From the NCBI GenBank assembly GCA_036850595.1, contig CM072154.1, positions 9,493,330-9,557,329 of the forward strand: a stretch of 64,000 bases of DNA, read 5' to 3'. How positions within the stretch are numbered: position 1 is the first letter of the stretch; each line of letters opens with the position of its first letter. The notes below the pieces were generated by a model. That model had not been told where the DNA came from. It did not search any database and worked only from the letters and a program-made list of their open reading frames with translations. Positions 47,901 to 61,800 of the stretch are shown piece by piece. Made by a program: the position numbers and the translations under genes. This stretch comes from Rhyacichthys aspro. Lineage: Eukaryota; Chordata; Actinopteri; Gobiiformes; Rhyacichthyidae.

Positions 47901-50900
47901 TGTTCCACCTCCACAGCATTGCAGAAATGCACCCAGCTAAATTAGCACTGTCTGTGTACTCTGACACAATGTGCTCTTTACTCAAACAACAAGCAAAGTG
48001 TGTTGGGTTTATTGAAAAAGACAGAAAACAGCAACATTTAGCAGCTGTTTGCATGATCAAGTGTTATGTATGCATATGCGTATTTACGTGACCGCAGATG
48101 CATTTGCTAATTGTATTCCGCTCCCTCTATCACAATTATTAATTTATCTCCTCCAAGACCACTGCAGCAGCGATGATCATTCATGTCGCCGCATCCGATA
48201 GTTAAGAAGTGGGCTTCCGTAAAAATCCATCATGTACATCAATGCACATTACTGAGGTAATTAAACAGGAGGTAATTCCGCCAGATATCGTAAAATATCA
48301 AGGGGTGATCATACGCCCCTTAACACTGTACAGCCTCAGCACATGGAAATAAGGCAGTGTAGCAGGGATCAGCTGCGAGGAAAGCGACACGCAAATGTAA
48401 ATGTAATTTGTCTATTTTAGAGTATCTGTACCTTACGCTGTGAAAAATACTAATTATTTGAAATAAACTGATTACCGTGAGCCCAGAAAGTGGCATTAAA
48501 ATAATTACTTGTGAGCCCTCTCAGAGTTTGTACATTTAGCACCGTCCCACCATTAGGAATAATCTGTCCAATTAAAGGTTGTGTAATTAATTAAGTGCAC
48601 ATTCTGTGAAGAGGAGAGGGAAGAGAATTTATCAACCTGCTGAAATATGACCTATCTTGTCCAAAAGACTAATATGTTTAAACAAAAGATGAAAATTGAT
48701 GACAACATTATTTGTAACAAAATGCTCACTGTGCAACTATGATGCATCTGTACTTGGATTCGGCTTCGTAGCATTGTCCTCACAAAAGCTGTGATGTATT
48801 ACCCCCGGCCGCCTGGCAATAACTTTCAATGAAGGGCGCTTTTCCTATCTGGTGTAACAGTCTGCTACTTTATCCCACTTCAAATCACAGGCCTTTACGG
48901 TAAGCATCATCTGTGAGATAAGCACATGCTCTTATACATCGAGCTGTAAACACAAGGGCCTACGACATGTAGCGAAGTCTCACGTTGTGGAGAGGAACTG
49001 AGACCAAGCTGGCGCTGAGTGGACATCCTGATCCCACCACCCAAAAGTGTAGTAGAGCAGAAAACATCTTGCTGAGCAAAATCTGTCAGGTCATTTCTGT
49101 TAGAGCGAGAAATCTCAAGCCAATGTCCTCTGAGTGTGACTGTGTGTGTGCCTCTAAAGGAGATTTAGCACGATGCCAAGCACACATTCTTTCACCTGCC
49201 GTAACGCTTTGCTGCCAGAGCTACATATGGCCCGGATCAGCAGAGGGAACAGACATGCTAGTCTAACATTAGTAAAGTACTAGTGCAAACACATGTAAAC
49301 ACATCTCATGCAACCAGGATAAGTATGAAAATATGCTCAGTACGGTGCACACAAGATGGGAGCAACATTAAACCGACAGGATGAAAATAATAAAAACGAC
49401 TTTTCACGCAGAACCAGAGACTAAGACCAGTAAACATGTTTTCTTTTACATACAAAACACAGAGCAATACATGGTGACTTAAAGAAGAGATGGGAGATGG
49501 CAGTTTTTTGCAAGCACCAATCTGTCTCACAGCAGAACTCTGTCTTTACATGCACATGACAAGACAATCTGATGGCAAATACACCTTCTGTTTATGCTGG
49601 TCTGAGGGCAACTGCTGTAAACTCTCTTTCTATTAATCATTGTGGGAGTCTTGGAGTCCATGGCTGAGACAGATAATACATAGCTAACCGAGTGTCAGAG
49701 TAAGTAAATAATATGGCTCTATAAAGTAAAACACACCTGAAAATGCAGTATATTAATGCGCTCCATGCAGTGCTAATGCTAATGACTAATGTTAAAGCAT
49801 TCTAAAAAGATACAAGTTAGGTTCAGGACAATGCTTTAGCCTCACTGTAAGTGTGTAATTGTTTATACATAACTTAATGTTGACAAATGTGTCTGAGTAG
49901 CTGTGTAAATGAATTGTATAAAGCATTACATCATTATCAGTCATGTGTCTTGTGACAATACAGCCCACATTTTTTCAAAGTTGTATTAAAATTGCAGTAT
50001 TTAGCTCTGAAACAAAGTCATTCATGTACTCTTTGTCGAAAACACAGGCGGAGACAACTTGTGAAAGTTGTTCCCAAAGTAAACGTCCTCTGCTGAAGCG
50101 CCAGGTGACACTCCTGTAAAGGCAGAAGAATAAGGCCACATCATGGGCACATTTAGTGTTGCGTAAGAGCTTTCTCAAAGGCAGGTTACAGTCTGCTCCC
50201 TGCACGCCTCATGACCCCGGTGCTCAGAGTGTTAGAGGGCAGTGGACCACCGCTCCTTCCCAGAGTGCCGTGTGGTTGACAGCCTCCGGCTCAGGGCAGA
50301 GAGGAAGAGACGCCGAGGCGAGAGGGAGACATAAATCCTGTGTCCTATATAAAAAGAAATACTATCCGTGTCAAGGAAAGGTGGGATGCCCTAAAATGAA
50401 TGATAACAGACTCATTAAAAATAACGGCCGCCTAAATGATAAATAGCCAGCTTCCTGAAAAGAACTCAGGACAATGGCCTTAACAAATTAAGACTGCGGT
50501 GCTCTGCCTAAAGCTGTTATTGCCCCTTTTTTCTTTCACCAAAATTTGAACTTATGTCACTGAGTCCATTTGTGGAGGATAAAATCAGGTTTACATATAA
50601 AACAAACTATAAAACATTACTTATGAGCTGACATCCTGAATGAGAACCTAACAAGGGCACAGCACCATAAAGCATGTAAACTTGGCACCACGCTTTAAGT
50701 GTCTGTCCCACATCTTACATTCCAGATAATGACAAGGAATTAAGCAAAAGTGAATGTGCGCATCCCAAACGGCACACATCTTCTGGGACTGTAAAAACTC
50801 AGCCGGCATTCATCACAGATAAACATTTACATCAGCGTGACATAAACAGATCCCGGCGCTGTAAATAGTGCGGCGGACAGACAGGGCCCGCTCCCGTCAC

Positions 50901-53298
50901 AGACAATGAGAGTGAGGAATGGATGAGTCGTGCGAGGCCGACTTCTGATCTGATAGATGTCCAGTGATGAGCGGGCCCAATGGGCGCAGACGTGTCCGTG
51001 AGTGCACCCTCTGTAAACACACGCATTCCACACGCATGAGCACATGGTCTTTGCAAAGGCTTTGTCAGAAATTCAAAGACTAGAGTGACAAGAGTTATGG
51101 CTCAGGCAGAAGGGGAGCTCTCCAAGACATGGATGGAGTCAGATGAGGAACTTCACGTTGGGTCATACTTGGTTTGCAGCACTTGGTAGGAGTTTTTATG
51201 AAAAAGGAGTTGTGTCTAAATAGAAATTCAATGGCATTTGAAGGAGTTTTACTAGTGAAGTTCAGGAATTAATGCTTTCTGATTAGTCTGAGGTTATTTA
51301 ATGAACACTTTTTTGCTGTGTTTAATTGTAATGTCGTGCTTTTTAGAATAAAAAAAAGACTTTTGAACACTATGCCATTTTTTTTTTTACAAAAGAATTC
51401 AAAAAGATGAAGCAGATACTGGTGTTTATGGTCTGCTTTTCCTCCTTGATTGGTTTGTCTTAGCAAAAGATTAGAGTCACCTTGGCAACCACTTAATTCA
51501 TGTTGATCAGGCATGAAGTTCAGCCTTATTAGAATGTACTGTGATTGTCTGTAAAACGCTAACATGGACACAGTTTGTTTTAATATTGTTATAGTTCAGC
51601 GTTGTCTAATTAAACTGTATTTGTCTGAATGTTGGTTTACATTCTGTCCCGTGGATAGTGGACTAAGAGGGCTATAGAAAGACAAATAAGCACACAAATA
51701 GATGAACAGGTTGTAGTGGTAGTCCCTCCATCAGGGAAAGAAAGACAAAAAAAAAAACAGCCATGGGAAAAAGAGAGCCACAGAAGGAGGGATCCACTAC
51801 CAGGACGGACAGGCCATGCAGTAAATGTGTCCAGGACAGTCACTGACAAATAGTGCATCATGTGTATTAATGAATGAAAATAAATATAGTCCATGATTAT
51901 ATCTGCAGGAACAATTCATCCAACTGTGGTTGCAATTAGTAACTAATTAGGGCTAGCTTATGAATGCTACAAACACCATAGTGCACACATCAACAGAACA
52001 ACAGAAAAAAAAAACCAGTGAGTTTAAGTATAATTCTAAAATAAAATAAAATAATTCACATGTTTGTGGTGGGTGTAACTATAATATCAACCATCTTTGT
52101 CAGTAGCATACTTACTTGAATGAATGAGACTGCTATAGGCTGAAACATCATTCGTCAAAAAAAAATTGTTTTTTAGATTTTAAGTGTTAAAGACTGTCAT
52201 ATTCTAAGCATAAATCCCTTGAATTTAATGGAAAAAAAAATCAAACCTAAACATTCATATACATGCTAACTTGTAAAAATTCATATAATTGAAGCTAGAT
52301 TGCTTTGAATCACTAAAATCAAATAAATGTAATACTGTATGTCCCCTAGAGTTTATTTCAGACAACAGAATGAATCCTTTACAAATGCAAACAGTGCAAT
52401 AAAACTGAAAAGGTCATGACCTTTTAAATCTCTACCAACTAAACCTACAGTACACACATATATTTAAACTCCAGATGTGTACAGCGTTTTCTTAAATTAC
52501 ACTCTTATTGACTCTTATCCCAAATTGCTTTAAGAGTAGCTCCCATTATCTCAGTTCTGTCTCTCCCTTAATTTAGTGCGGTCATTAAAAACTACAAATG
52601 TCACCGGTAAATTAACATCGTAAAGGCCTTATCTCAATCAGATATCGCGTACTGTACGGTGCACTTTTAAATCCGCTCGCCGTGCTCCCAAACAGCCGTC
52701 CTATCATGCCTGTAATGATTTCAAACAAAAGCTGTTTAGAGAAAATGGTAGTTGGAGTCAAGTTGCCGTCGAGAGTTGCGAGGGGAGGATGATGAGGCTT
52801 TCTAGGCAATTCGAGCGCTTGTACTGCTTGATTATACATAGTGACGCTGTGATAAGGCTTCATTGAAATTTACAACGAGCAATCTCTACCATATGGACTC
52901 ACCAAATGGAGATCACAGACTGGCAAAAGCAATCAGCTTTTTAATTAACAGAATTAACAGTGCGATGTTAAACCATAATGACAGCGATAAAAACAGTTGA
53001 TGTGACAATCAAAGTGCACCAAAAACATTCATAACCATTATTTTCATTAGCGTGAGACAAAGACAATAGCAGTGAGAGTGGGGCGATATTGAAGGGGGAG
53101 GGCGACCCTGTGTAATCACACTTGAATTAGCGGCGAGTAAGTAATGTGAAAATTCCAAGCTTAGGGTCACAGCAAACACTCATTCGGGTTTATCTGGACA
53201 CTTTATTTCATGTTGGCCTCTGCTCTGAGAGAGGGAGGGTTGGAGCAAGCTGTAAACACTATTGGAAACTGGAGAGGCTCTCGTTGTGTCTCTGTTAC
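44969..53298. other. Gene-free; candidate regulatory blocks
   Basis: It contains the repeat copy at 45547 and two compositionally ordinary, TAAT-rich blocks (48090-48620 and 52560-53110). The 180-codon minus-strand frame at 46588-47130 is low complexity and overlapped by frames on both strands, so it is not called. Confidence 0.45.
45547..45775 (+). repeat. Dispersed repeat family, copy 2
   Basis: It aligns with copy 1 at both ends: aacactgtagtatgcctgcc at 45561, and agcacaaaaacac…gttgttggactcgctgtgtg at 45722-45769. The middle is more divergent. Confidence 0.55.
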
Positions 53299-53839
53299 CT
53301 ACGGTGGCCTGGAAGTGCAAAACAAATTTACAAAGTACGAAACATATTTACAACGTATGAAAAATTTTAATATTCACAACATTTTTACAGTTTACTGAAC
53401 AAATACACTTAGTCAAAACATTTTTCCCAATGTCAATACAAATGAACAAGATACAAACACATTTACAAGCGCTGAACAAATGTAAATGCAGTAGAACATT
53501 TTAACAAGCATCAAAACAAATTTACAAAAGGCTAATCCAATGGAAAAGGAAATGCCTACTGACCAATGGGAATGTTTTTGTTTATGTGGCTAATCACTAA
53601 ATGTTTAAAGGACATTGGCTGAACACGCTGCTACTTTCACTTGGTGCGTTCCTATTGGTCAGTGGGCGTGTCCTTTCCAGCTGGCTCTGCCTTTTGTTTT
53701 GGTGCTTGTTAAAATGTTCTCATGCATGTAAGTGAGTTCAGTAAAATGTTTTTTTTTTTTGTGAATAGACGAATGTTTCATAGGTCGTAAATGTGTTTTG
53801 TACTTTGTAAATTTGTTTTGCATTTCCAGGCCACCGTAG
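53299..53839. mobile_element. 541-bp foldback element with arms of about 250 bp
   Basis: The left end CTACGGTGGCCTGGAAGTGC and the reverse complement of the right end CTACGGTGGCCTGGAAATGC are nearly identical. Similarity continues inward: both arms carry AAAACAAATTTACAAAGTAC, later AGAACATTTTAACAAGCA, and near the centre a CCAAT-containing GACCAAT. The element is thus almost one imperfect palindrome, typical of a non-autonomous foldback/MITE. No clean target duplication was found. Short matching TCTCTG flanks blur the exact ends. Confidence 0.65.
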
Positions 53840-55729
53840 CAGAGAGAAAGATTTGTACTTACCAGGAAGGGCAAAAACTTAAACCATAGGCAGGTGGTCA
53901 AATCCTGAATGAACACTGATAGTCAACATGTTTCCTAATTGGTCAACTCTTTTTACGACATTTATTGGTGCACCAAATAATAAGTATAGAGCTCTGTTCT
54001 TTGCCACACTCACACAATTGTTTTCTTTTGATATGAAGGAAATGCAAAACAAAATTTGGGACACATACGTTTCCACTGTATGTGCATTAACATTTCAATC
54101 CACAAAAACCACACCAAATGAATTTTTCCATTTCTATGAAGACTTTATCATGCATTGCTTTAAAATGTGAATACATTTTGTTTACTACCTGGGCCACACT
54201 TTATATTTCCTCTTTCAAGCTGCCATTGAGATGTGATCAGCAGCTGAAAGACTGACAGAAAATAGCTGTTTATCGACTTTAAAAAAAAATGTGTGTGTCG
54301 ACATAAAACGTCCTGCCACCCACACACACACACCTACACAGAGAGATAAACCACAGCAAGGGCCATACCCCTGGCTACTGCACACAAAAGAAAGTCAAAT
54401 TATTACAAATAATGAAAAGCCATCAATAAGAATTCTGCAGAGACTCATTTCATTCTGTTTTCAACAGCGCTTTTCAGCCCATTATTTTCTGTAAATGTTA
54501 ACATCGCCAAGCCTGCCTATTGATTCTATTATTTTTGACCTTGCATTAGTGTCGGCTAATCTCACATGCTATAAAATTTCATTTCATAGTGAAAAATACT
54601 CGAAGGCCCTAAGGGTGAGTTATACACAGGTTGCAGCACCCCTGGGATTCATAAGTGCACATGCGGGTAAACAAACCGTACATTTAATGTTTCTTAGATG
54701 AGTGAGCAGGGCTGGGGGTTTCATTTCTCCCTAAACCTTACTGTTTTTTTGTTTTGTTTTTTTCTCTCCCTTTTTTGTGAGGTGGCTCAAAGTGAGAGTT
54801 AGCTACAGAGGCTCATTCAAAGATGAATGTGTGCATCCTCCAAAACCATATTGTGTTTTTGCTGGGCCTGAGAAGAATGCTGATCCGCGGGAGCATTATA
54901 CCTTTTCCCATGCATGTATGAGGCGTCACTGCAGATTGTTACATTTATCAAAGGACACTCAGCGGTGACCTGGGTCTGACCTGGAGGAGGGAACAACTAC
55001 AGCTGCACCTGCACCCACTTCAATCACACTCTGTTGTATTCAAAACAAACTGGGAGAAATATAGAGCGGGCTGAGAAAGCATTTCCACATGAAGGGACCA
55101 AAATGACCTCGACTCTCTGCATTAAAGACTTATAAACACTAATAGATGATCTCATAATTAAATAAAATGACTTTAATGGCAGTTAGATGCTCATCTTCTA
55201 CTGATGGCAAAGAAGCAGTTGTGTATTCTCCCATGTGCTACCCCTTCCAGCCTCTATCTTATCTAGGATTTTTCAGAGTTTCCAGCTTTCAGGTCCATGC
55301 CATCGCTCTGTTTTGCCGGTCAGTCCAATAATAGGATGCTTTTTTACATTTATAACAGGAAGGACGATGGTGGATTAAAGGTCATGTTGTACGCTTTTAA
55401 AGGTTTTTAGTAAGGGTTAAAAAAAAAGTGGAGTTGTGGATATTAGATGAAGGGGGGTAGACCTGAGCCAGATGATCGTGAAGATGATTGTGGGGAGTGG
55501 GTGTAGGGCTGGAGGAGGTCAGACAGACAGTGAGTGAATGGAGGGCTCTTTAGGTCAGGTAGAGCAAAATTTCAGAAACGCATTTTATGAGGATTTATGC
55601 AAGTAGCAGTCTGTTCCCAGCTTTTTGAACCTTGGAAAGCTGCACCAGTTTTCTACATTTTAGGGATTCACTATGTAATGCCAGAGGCTACACTCATATT
55701 TGATGCAGTGTAAACTGCAAATAAATAAA

Positions 55730-55981
55730 TAGCACTCCTACCTCACAGCAAGAAGGTTGTGGGTTCAATCCCTGGGTTGGCCTTTCCGCATGTCCTCCCT
55801 GTGTTACCGTGGGACCACTCCAGGTCCTCCAGCTTCCTCCCACCGTCCAACGACATGCGGTGAATGGTGAATTTAAATTATCAATAGTGAATGAATGTGA
55901 GAGTGTCATTGTCTCTGTGACAAACTGGCCATTGTCCAGGGTAGACCAAAGCAGCAGGGATAGGCTCCAGTCCCCTGCAAC
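55730..55981 (+). mobile_element. Teleost SINE-like dispersed repeat, truncated head
   Basis: It contains agcactcctacctcacagca, a B-box-like gggttcaatcc at 55761-55771, cttcctcccaccgtccaacg, and gggataggctccag near the 3' end, in the order typical of a very common fish repeat. The 5' tRNA-like head is missing. Confidence 0.6.
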
Positions 55982-56093
55982 TTAATTCACTGTACAACGA
56001 CATCTCTATGGAATTCTAAGCTATCTTGCTAAAGAAAACTAGCTTTTTTCCCATAAAAAGTACAATACTTAACAGTCTTTCTTCTTTAATTCT

Positions 56094-56164
56094 AAAACCT
56101 GTTCAAATCCAACTAAAACCTCCACGAATCCTGATAAAACCTGTTCAAATCCTAATAAAACCAG
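56094..56164. repeat. 21-bp minisatellite, 3.4 copies
   Basis: The units aaaacctgttcaaatcc…, aaaacctccacgaatcc… and aaaacctgttcaaatcc… start at 56094, 56115 and 56136, with a partial copy at 56157. The unit is seven codons long, so the minus strand reads a repetitive peptide by chance. Confidence 0.85.
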
Positions 56165-58674
56165 TTTCCATAAAAGGGGAAAATTAATGTTAAAGATCAC
56201 TTTTGTATAACTCAAATGAAGATGAAACCTTCCATTCAAAATTAAATAAAAGCTTCCTAAGTGTGACAATCTTCGGCCTCTGAAAGGATTCTTATATAAT
56301 CTCATGGCCCTTCACTTCTTTGAGTTTGACACCACTGCCATAGAGACTAACCCATACCCCATAGGAACATTATTGTATATTACAACAGTTATCTATCCTT
56401 GGGTGAGTTTATTAGTGTGTTGAGGTGGTTTATACAGTATTTCTCTCCTTGAAAAACTAATCAGAGGAGTTTGTAGCAAAGGCATTTTAAGTATAGCAAG
56501 CAATGTCAAACGTCCCAGTCAGCGTCAGCACGATGCACTCTACACTTCAGGTGGCAATGTGTATTTTTGGTCACATCAAAGATGCAGGCCATACTCTGCG
56601 GTCCTATTAGACACAGGCTTTGTCCTCTTTTAAAGTCAGCTGCTGTAATGAAGGAAACTTGGGTATATAAGTAAATGTATTGCAGAACGTAGCAGTCATA
56701 TTCTTATCTGTACATACTGTTTATTATAGTAAAAGGGCAAATGGATATACAGAAGTTAACACTATTAAAATAGATCTAAAGAAGTAAACTGTGCAAAACG
56801 AATACAAATGAATAATTAAAACACTAAACAAATAAAGACCTTTTTTGATATTGTCGAAGGATTGCACTGCTACAAAGGTTAGGCAGCAGGATCTTTTCTG
56901 AGTGTTGATGATTCGACTTTATGATTGAGACTCAATGCAAGATCATAAAGTCATTTCATCATATCATCTATCGGAGCGATCACACGTCTAATTTCTGTCT
57001 TTGTTCCCGAATCACTTGATGAGCGCCACTTTTATCATCTCACCTCGTTCATTGTTTTTCTCCTCAGATAAGCCCCACAGATGTATGTTTATGTATTTTT
57101 CATGTTCCTCCTACCTTATCACACTTTTCAATTTGGAAACTTTTGACACAAACACGCTGGAGCACTTTGCTACAGCTCCAAAATTAGCGAGAGCAAGGAA
57201 AGAGGGAGGCTGTAGGAGAGGGAGGAGGAAGGAGGAAGAGTGGGAGCCAGTGATTTTCCAACTGTGGATGCCTGCGTTCTGAGTGTCACTTTGGTTAATA
57301 ATCTCCTACCAATCCTTCAACTTGGGTGCACGTTCAGGACGCTTTAAACCATGAAAACAGCTGGCTTTGTGCAGCCCAACTGTCAGAGTCTCCTTTGCTG
57401 TCGATGATGGAAATATCAAACCAGTGAGCCGTGAGTGGACATCTCAATCTGAATCTCTTCAGCTCAGCTAAACCACAGCCGTCCTCCCACTGATAATTCA
57501 TGCAACATACTCTCGCATTAGGCGCACGCTGAACCATCCAGCCCGTATGTGTCCGCTCCTGTTGCTGTAATACACCCACCACATCAAGCCCTGGGACGCT
57601 GTTAAACTTGAAATGGAATGGATTTTTGTCATCTCTGAGACTTCACTATCACTCTGATATACACAGTCATCCAATGAGCATCAATTTAATATCCATCTAA
57701 GGCCCTGCGCTGCATTGTTCTCTTTTCAAATATTGAACATAGTGAATTTAATGAAAAGCCATATAGTGCATACAATGATGGAGAAAGCATTTTCTCTCCA
57801 AGTACATAGCTCCTGAAATGATCTCCATCGGGTGAATGTGCATTTGCTGTCAATACCACAAAGTGAGCTCCCCATTAGTCCTTTTCAGATGTTTCAAGAC
57901 CATCACGCTTCTCGCTGTTAAAAGATTCTCAATTTTTGTAATGCAACATTATGTGCATTTTAACATTAAGGAGTCAAAACATGAAAATAGCTGGGCTCAA
58001 TGTCATTTTAATGTTTCTCTGTCATGAAAAAGGACATGAAAACGTCCCATGTGTGTTCTGTTGTCACTCAGAGTTACATAGTGGAGTATCTATTGAACCA
58101 GTCTCACTTTGTCTTTGGGGTCAGTTTCTCTGTTTCATGTCAGGAAATCATCAAAATGATTTGGAAGCTATTATCTGGATGATTTTCATGCACAATATTT
58201 TCAGCTAAAAAGCCATTGTTGCTTTAAATTACCATGGAAACTCCAAAACAAGTGCGTGGAAAGTGCTATCAACATGTCCGAACACGTCATTCTGAGCACC
58301 TACATTGCAGATTTATTAACTAGCAGATATGATTGTTTGTGTTCATAAGAGTAATCGAAAGAATGCTGTGTTTGTTTTTCTTCCCTGGACCACCATTATG
58401 TGTTTTCAATATGATGCAAACCGCAGATAGAATTATACAAGTCCCTGGGGCTCATCCAAGTTTAACAAAGCACCAAGGACAGACAACCTTAAGCCCACCC
58501 AGCGCTACAATGCTGCTCTCATGGAGAATGTAATAAATAAATGAGCAGATGAGTTAGGTTTTGACAAGTGAGGGACATGGCGCTCCCTGTGCATTTTTGA
58601 TAGTGATCTAATTCATCTGGCAGGCGTGGATGTTGATTAAATCAGAATGTCAGCCACTTGACAAGACAAGACAC

Positions 58675-58890
58675 AAGCCGACGTGGAACCTGTTTGAACA
58701 GCGTGAGCCGTGCAAGATGGCCAGGGAGATTTGCAGCGCCGCGTGGCCGCTGAACTCCCCGCACCGTCCCCGCTATCATGCGCTACACGTCCGGAGAGAC
58801 AGACGGCCCGTCAGACGGCTGGAGCGGCGTGGATGAGTCCGCCGAGGCTCGACCATTCTGCTCCCACTCACGGTGACATCGGGCCTCTGA
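58675..58890. promoter_or_regulatory. Orphan CpG-dense patch
   Basis: I counted about 24 CpG dinucleotides by eye, in strong contrast to the flanks. It contains AAGATGGCC (YY1-like) at about 58717. It may be an unannotated promoter or a CpG-rich enhancer. No exon was identified next to it. Confidence 0.3.
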
Positions 58891-61800
58891 CACTTGGGTA
58901 AACATAAGGCTGTGGTGGCACTGGCCCCAGTCCCCCTTCACTCACATGTGCTACGTGCCTCCATCAAATCTCCTTGACAATCACAGAGCTGGAGGCAAGG
59001 CACACTGTACTGACGTGCTCAAATCACAGGCCCTGTAATTACGGGGAACAAAGGCTCTCAGTGCGCACTCACTATATGAAAGAGCATCAATGGGAAATCA
59101 GAGCAAAGAATGCTAAGGGTTGGTCCGTTGGTATCGGCGTACAATGGGTGTATGATAAAGTGGGAGTTTCTACGACAGGAATCGTCGAGGCAGGTTGCTA
59201 TTTAACTGATGAGTGCTTCTGTGGTATCGCTATATCTGCGGAAAACTATTGCTTTCGCCCGAATTTCACACAATACTCCAACCATCTGCCAAAATATGAC
59301 AACACACTGGTGTAAACACACTTCAGGAAGCCTTACACATATTTTGACACAGTGGAAATGACAGTTCAGACACGCTGTCCGATGATTGAAATCTTTATCT
59401 GCCCTATAGGATATTATTAATCTGGACATAAAAAAAAGAAAAAAGAGCCACACACCTCGCAGAGCCCTCTCCTCGCCTCCCGTTCACCTTCCTCCGTGAG
59501 CGGCTCCGAGGAGGTCAGAGTTACATGTACAAAGTCACTCTACTAATCTCCTCTGTCACTCATAAAATTTACACAACACGTCCCTCTTGGAGGCCTGTCA
59601 GTTTGGTGCTGCCCGTGGCTGTCAGAGAACTCCGATAATTACTCTGAGGGATCGGAGAAGGCCTTGATTATTTATAGAGCTGGATGTCTGAAAAGAAGAA
59701 AAAATAGTATCATCTGATTTGAATTATTTCAGGTTAGTAATAATGCAGGGATATGATTGTTTTAAAATCTTCATTTCTGTTTTGTAAGAAATGTTGAAAG
59801 TGGCCAACGATCCCTAGTGTACTTCTGGATGCGTTAGATTCTGAAAGTTTGTTTTTGTTAAGTGCAAAGTATGTCATGAATGTTTTTATAAGCTCAAAGA
59901 GAAAAAAAAGTCTATTAAGTGTTAATATTTCATTATAAAAATCAGAGAGAATTTTTATCACATGCCATGTTCATCATATGACACGTGTCACGGTCAGTAC
60001 AGCAGAGGTCCCTGTTTGTGTGTAATTGTCTCCCTTGATAAAAGTACATTCATTCACTCATGTGTTAAGCCTTGTTTGAGAAGAAAGCGAGTATGTAGCT
60101 CATCAAGGTGCTCACACTGATTACTTTGGTCAACATCAACTCACTGTAGTCGAAAGTTAAACCCCATCTGATTCTGGGTATGATCTTGTTGGGTTTGACC
60201 ATATTTATTCTTCTGGTCTCATGTTCCAACATATTTCTGTAAAACACTAATATCCGGCACATTTTGTCACTTAATACAGCTGCTATTTCATACTTACAAT
60301 CCTTGCTTGTTGCTGTTCTAATGTTCAGAAGAAAATTATTTGAAGATTTCATAACTTATTTACATATTCACAAAAATCTAAAGCCAAAGGAACAGTAAAC
60401 GTTTGGTCTTTTTAAAATCCTTATCCATACATCCAAAGATAATAGATTAACTGGGTTCGCATTAGGACTCATTTTTGGCCCAGCCCCAGGATGTATTATT
60501 TGACCAGGATGGTAAATAAGTAATGGTCGCCTTTTGATTTTTTGAGACGTTGCTCATTGCCTTCACACATCTGGGCTCGTGTGTTACCCACTGCCATGTT
60601 CCATGTGATCAGTTCTGACCAATGGGCTCAAAGGTGGGATAGAGTCGTGACATCATAACAATAACATCAATATTTTTGTTTTTTTAGATAGACAATAGAG
60701 AAATAGACGATGAACACAACAAAATCTGATCATTTTGGAATTTGTAGTTGTCCAGTCAGCCAAATATCAGACATTTGTTTTTACATTGCTGTTTATAAGG
60801 AAAATTGTTTTTGTAATTGTTTTTTCCCGTGCAATACCTCGAGGGGCCACAAGTGGAACTGCCGAAACTTGTCATAGAGGGCAAGCACAGGATTGGCAGT
60901 AATTGGTTTAATTCCCTGGTGGCACAGTCAATTTACCGTCACTGTATGCTGTATAGCCCAATCAGGTCAGTCCACCAGAATTTGTCCTGGTTCTCCTGAT
61001 TACCCATGCACCTCTGCTTGCTAATACACTGTATAAGCTGATGTGTGTAAGGGAACACTGGTCTGAAGTAGTTAACAGACGATAAGTAATGATAATAATG
61101 TTGAAAATGAAAACGTTTGACACCAGTCTGCTAGGAAAATTGTTCTTGTTAATGAATAAACACAGGCTGTGAAAGTTTGACTCTGAAAAAGCAGCAGGCG
61201 AGTGAGCTGTCAATCACACCTGTCAGTCAAAGTCACACCTCAGATATCAAAGCTCTTAGCCATAAAATCTCATTAATGGAGCAGTGACGTACATGTGAAC
61301 CTTCCCTGATTTTCATCTACAGACGCAATAGTCTTCAGACTGTAGGATAATAGTCACATACTGTAGTTTGTGTGAGTGGTGTGAGATTTACTGGCCTTAT
61401 CAGCAAACGTCTGTGTCTATGTAAATCTCTTACGCTGCATAAAGGCTCACTTAATACAAGGTGGCAATTCCATGTGCAAATCAATTTGATATCTACAGGG
61501 AGTGAAAAGTGCACATCACACATTCAGAGCCTGGATCAAGCTGGAGGCAGGTGCCTCTCTTCTCAGAATTACAACAAGAGTTTTCAGACAGATATGAATT
61601 TACAATTAGTCTCATCCTGGCGACTTCTTAAGGTTTGTGACAGTGTCTGGGGTTTCACTAAAGGCCATGTGTGTGAAGCCATGAATTTCTTGCGACAGGC
61701 TATGATACCAGAGAGGCTATATTTAGGGAGGATAACTAGTACTGCGCGGTATAATCTGACATTTGTACCACAAGGGAGTCATACTGCATTGCTCACAAAT

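Noticed and set aside
56069..56305. Repetitive GFEQVL-type peptide on the minus strand
   Set aside because: It is simply the translation of a 21-bp minisatellite, whose unit length is a multiple of three.
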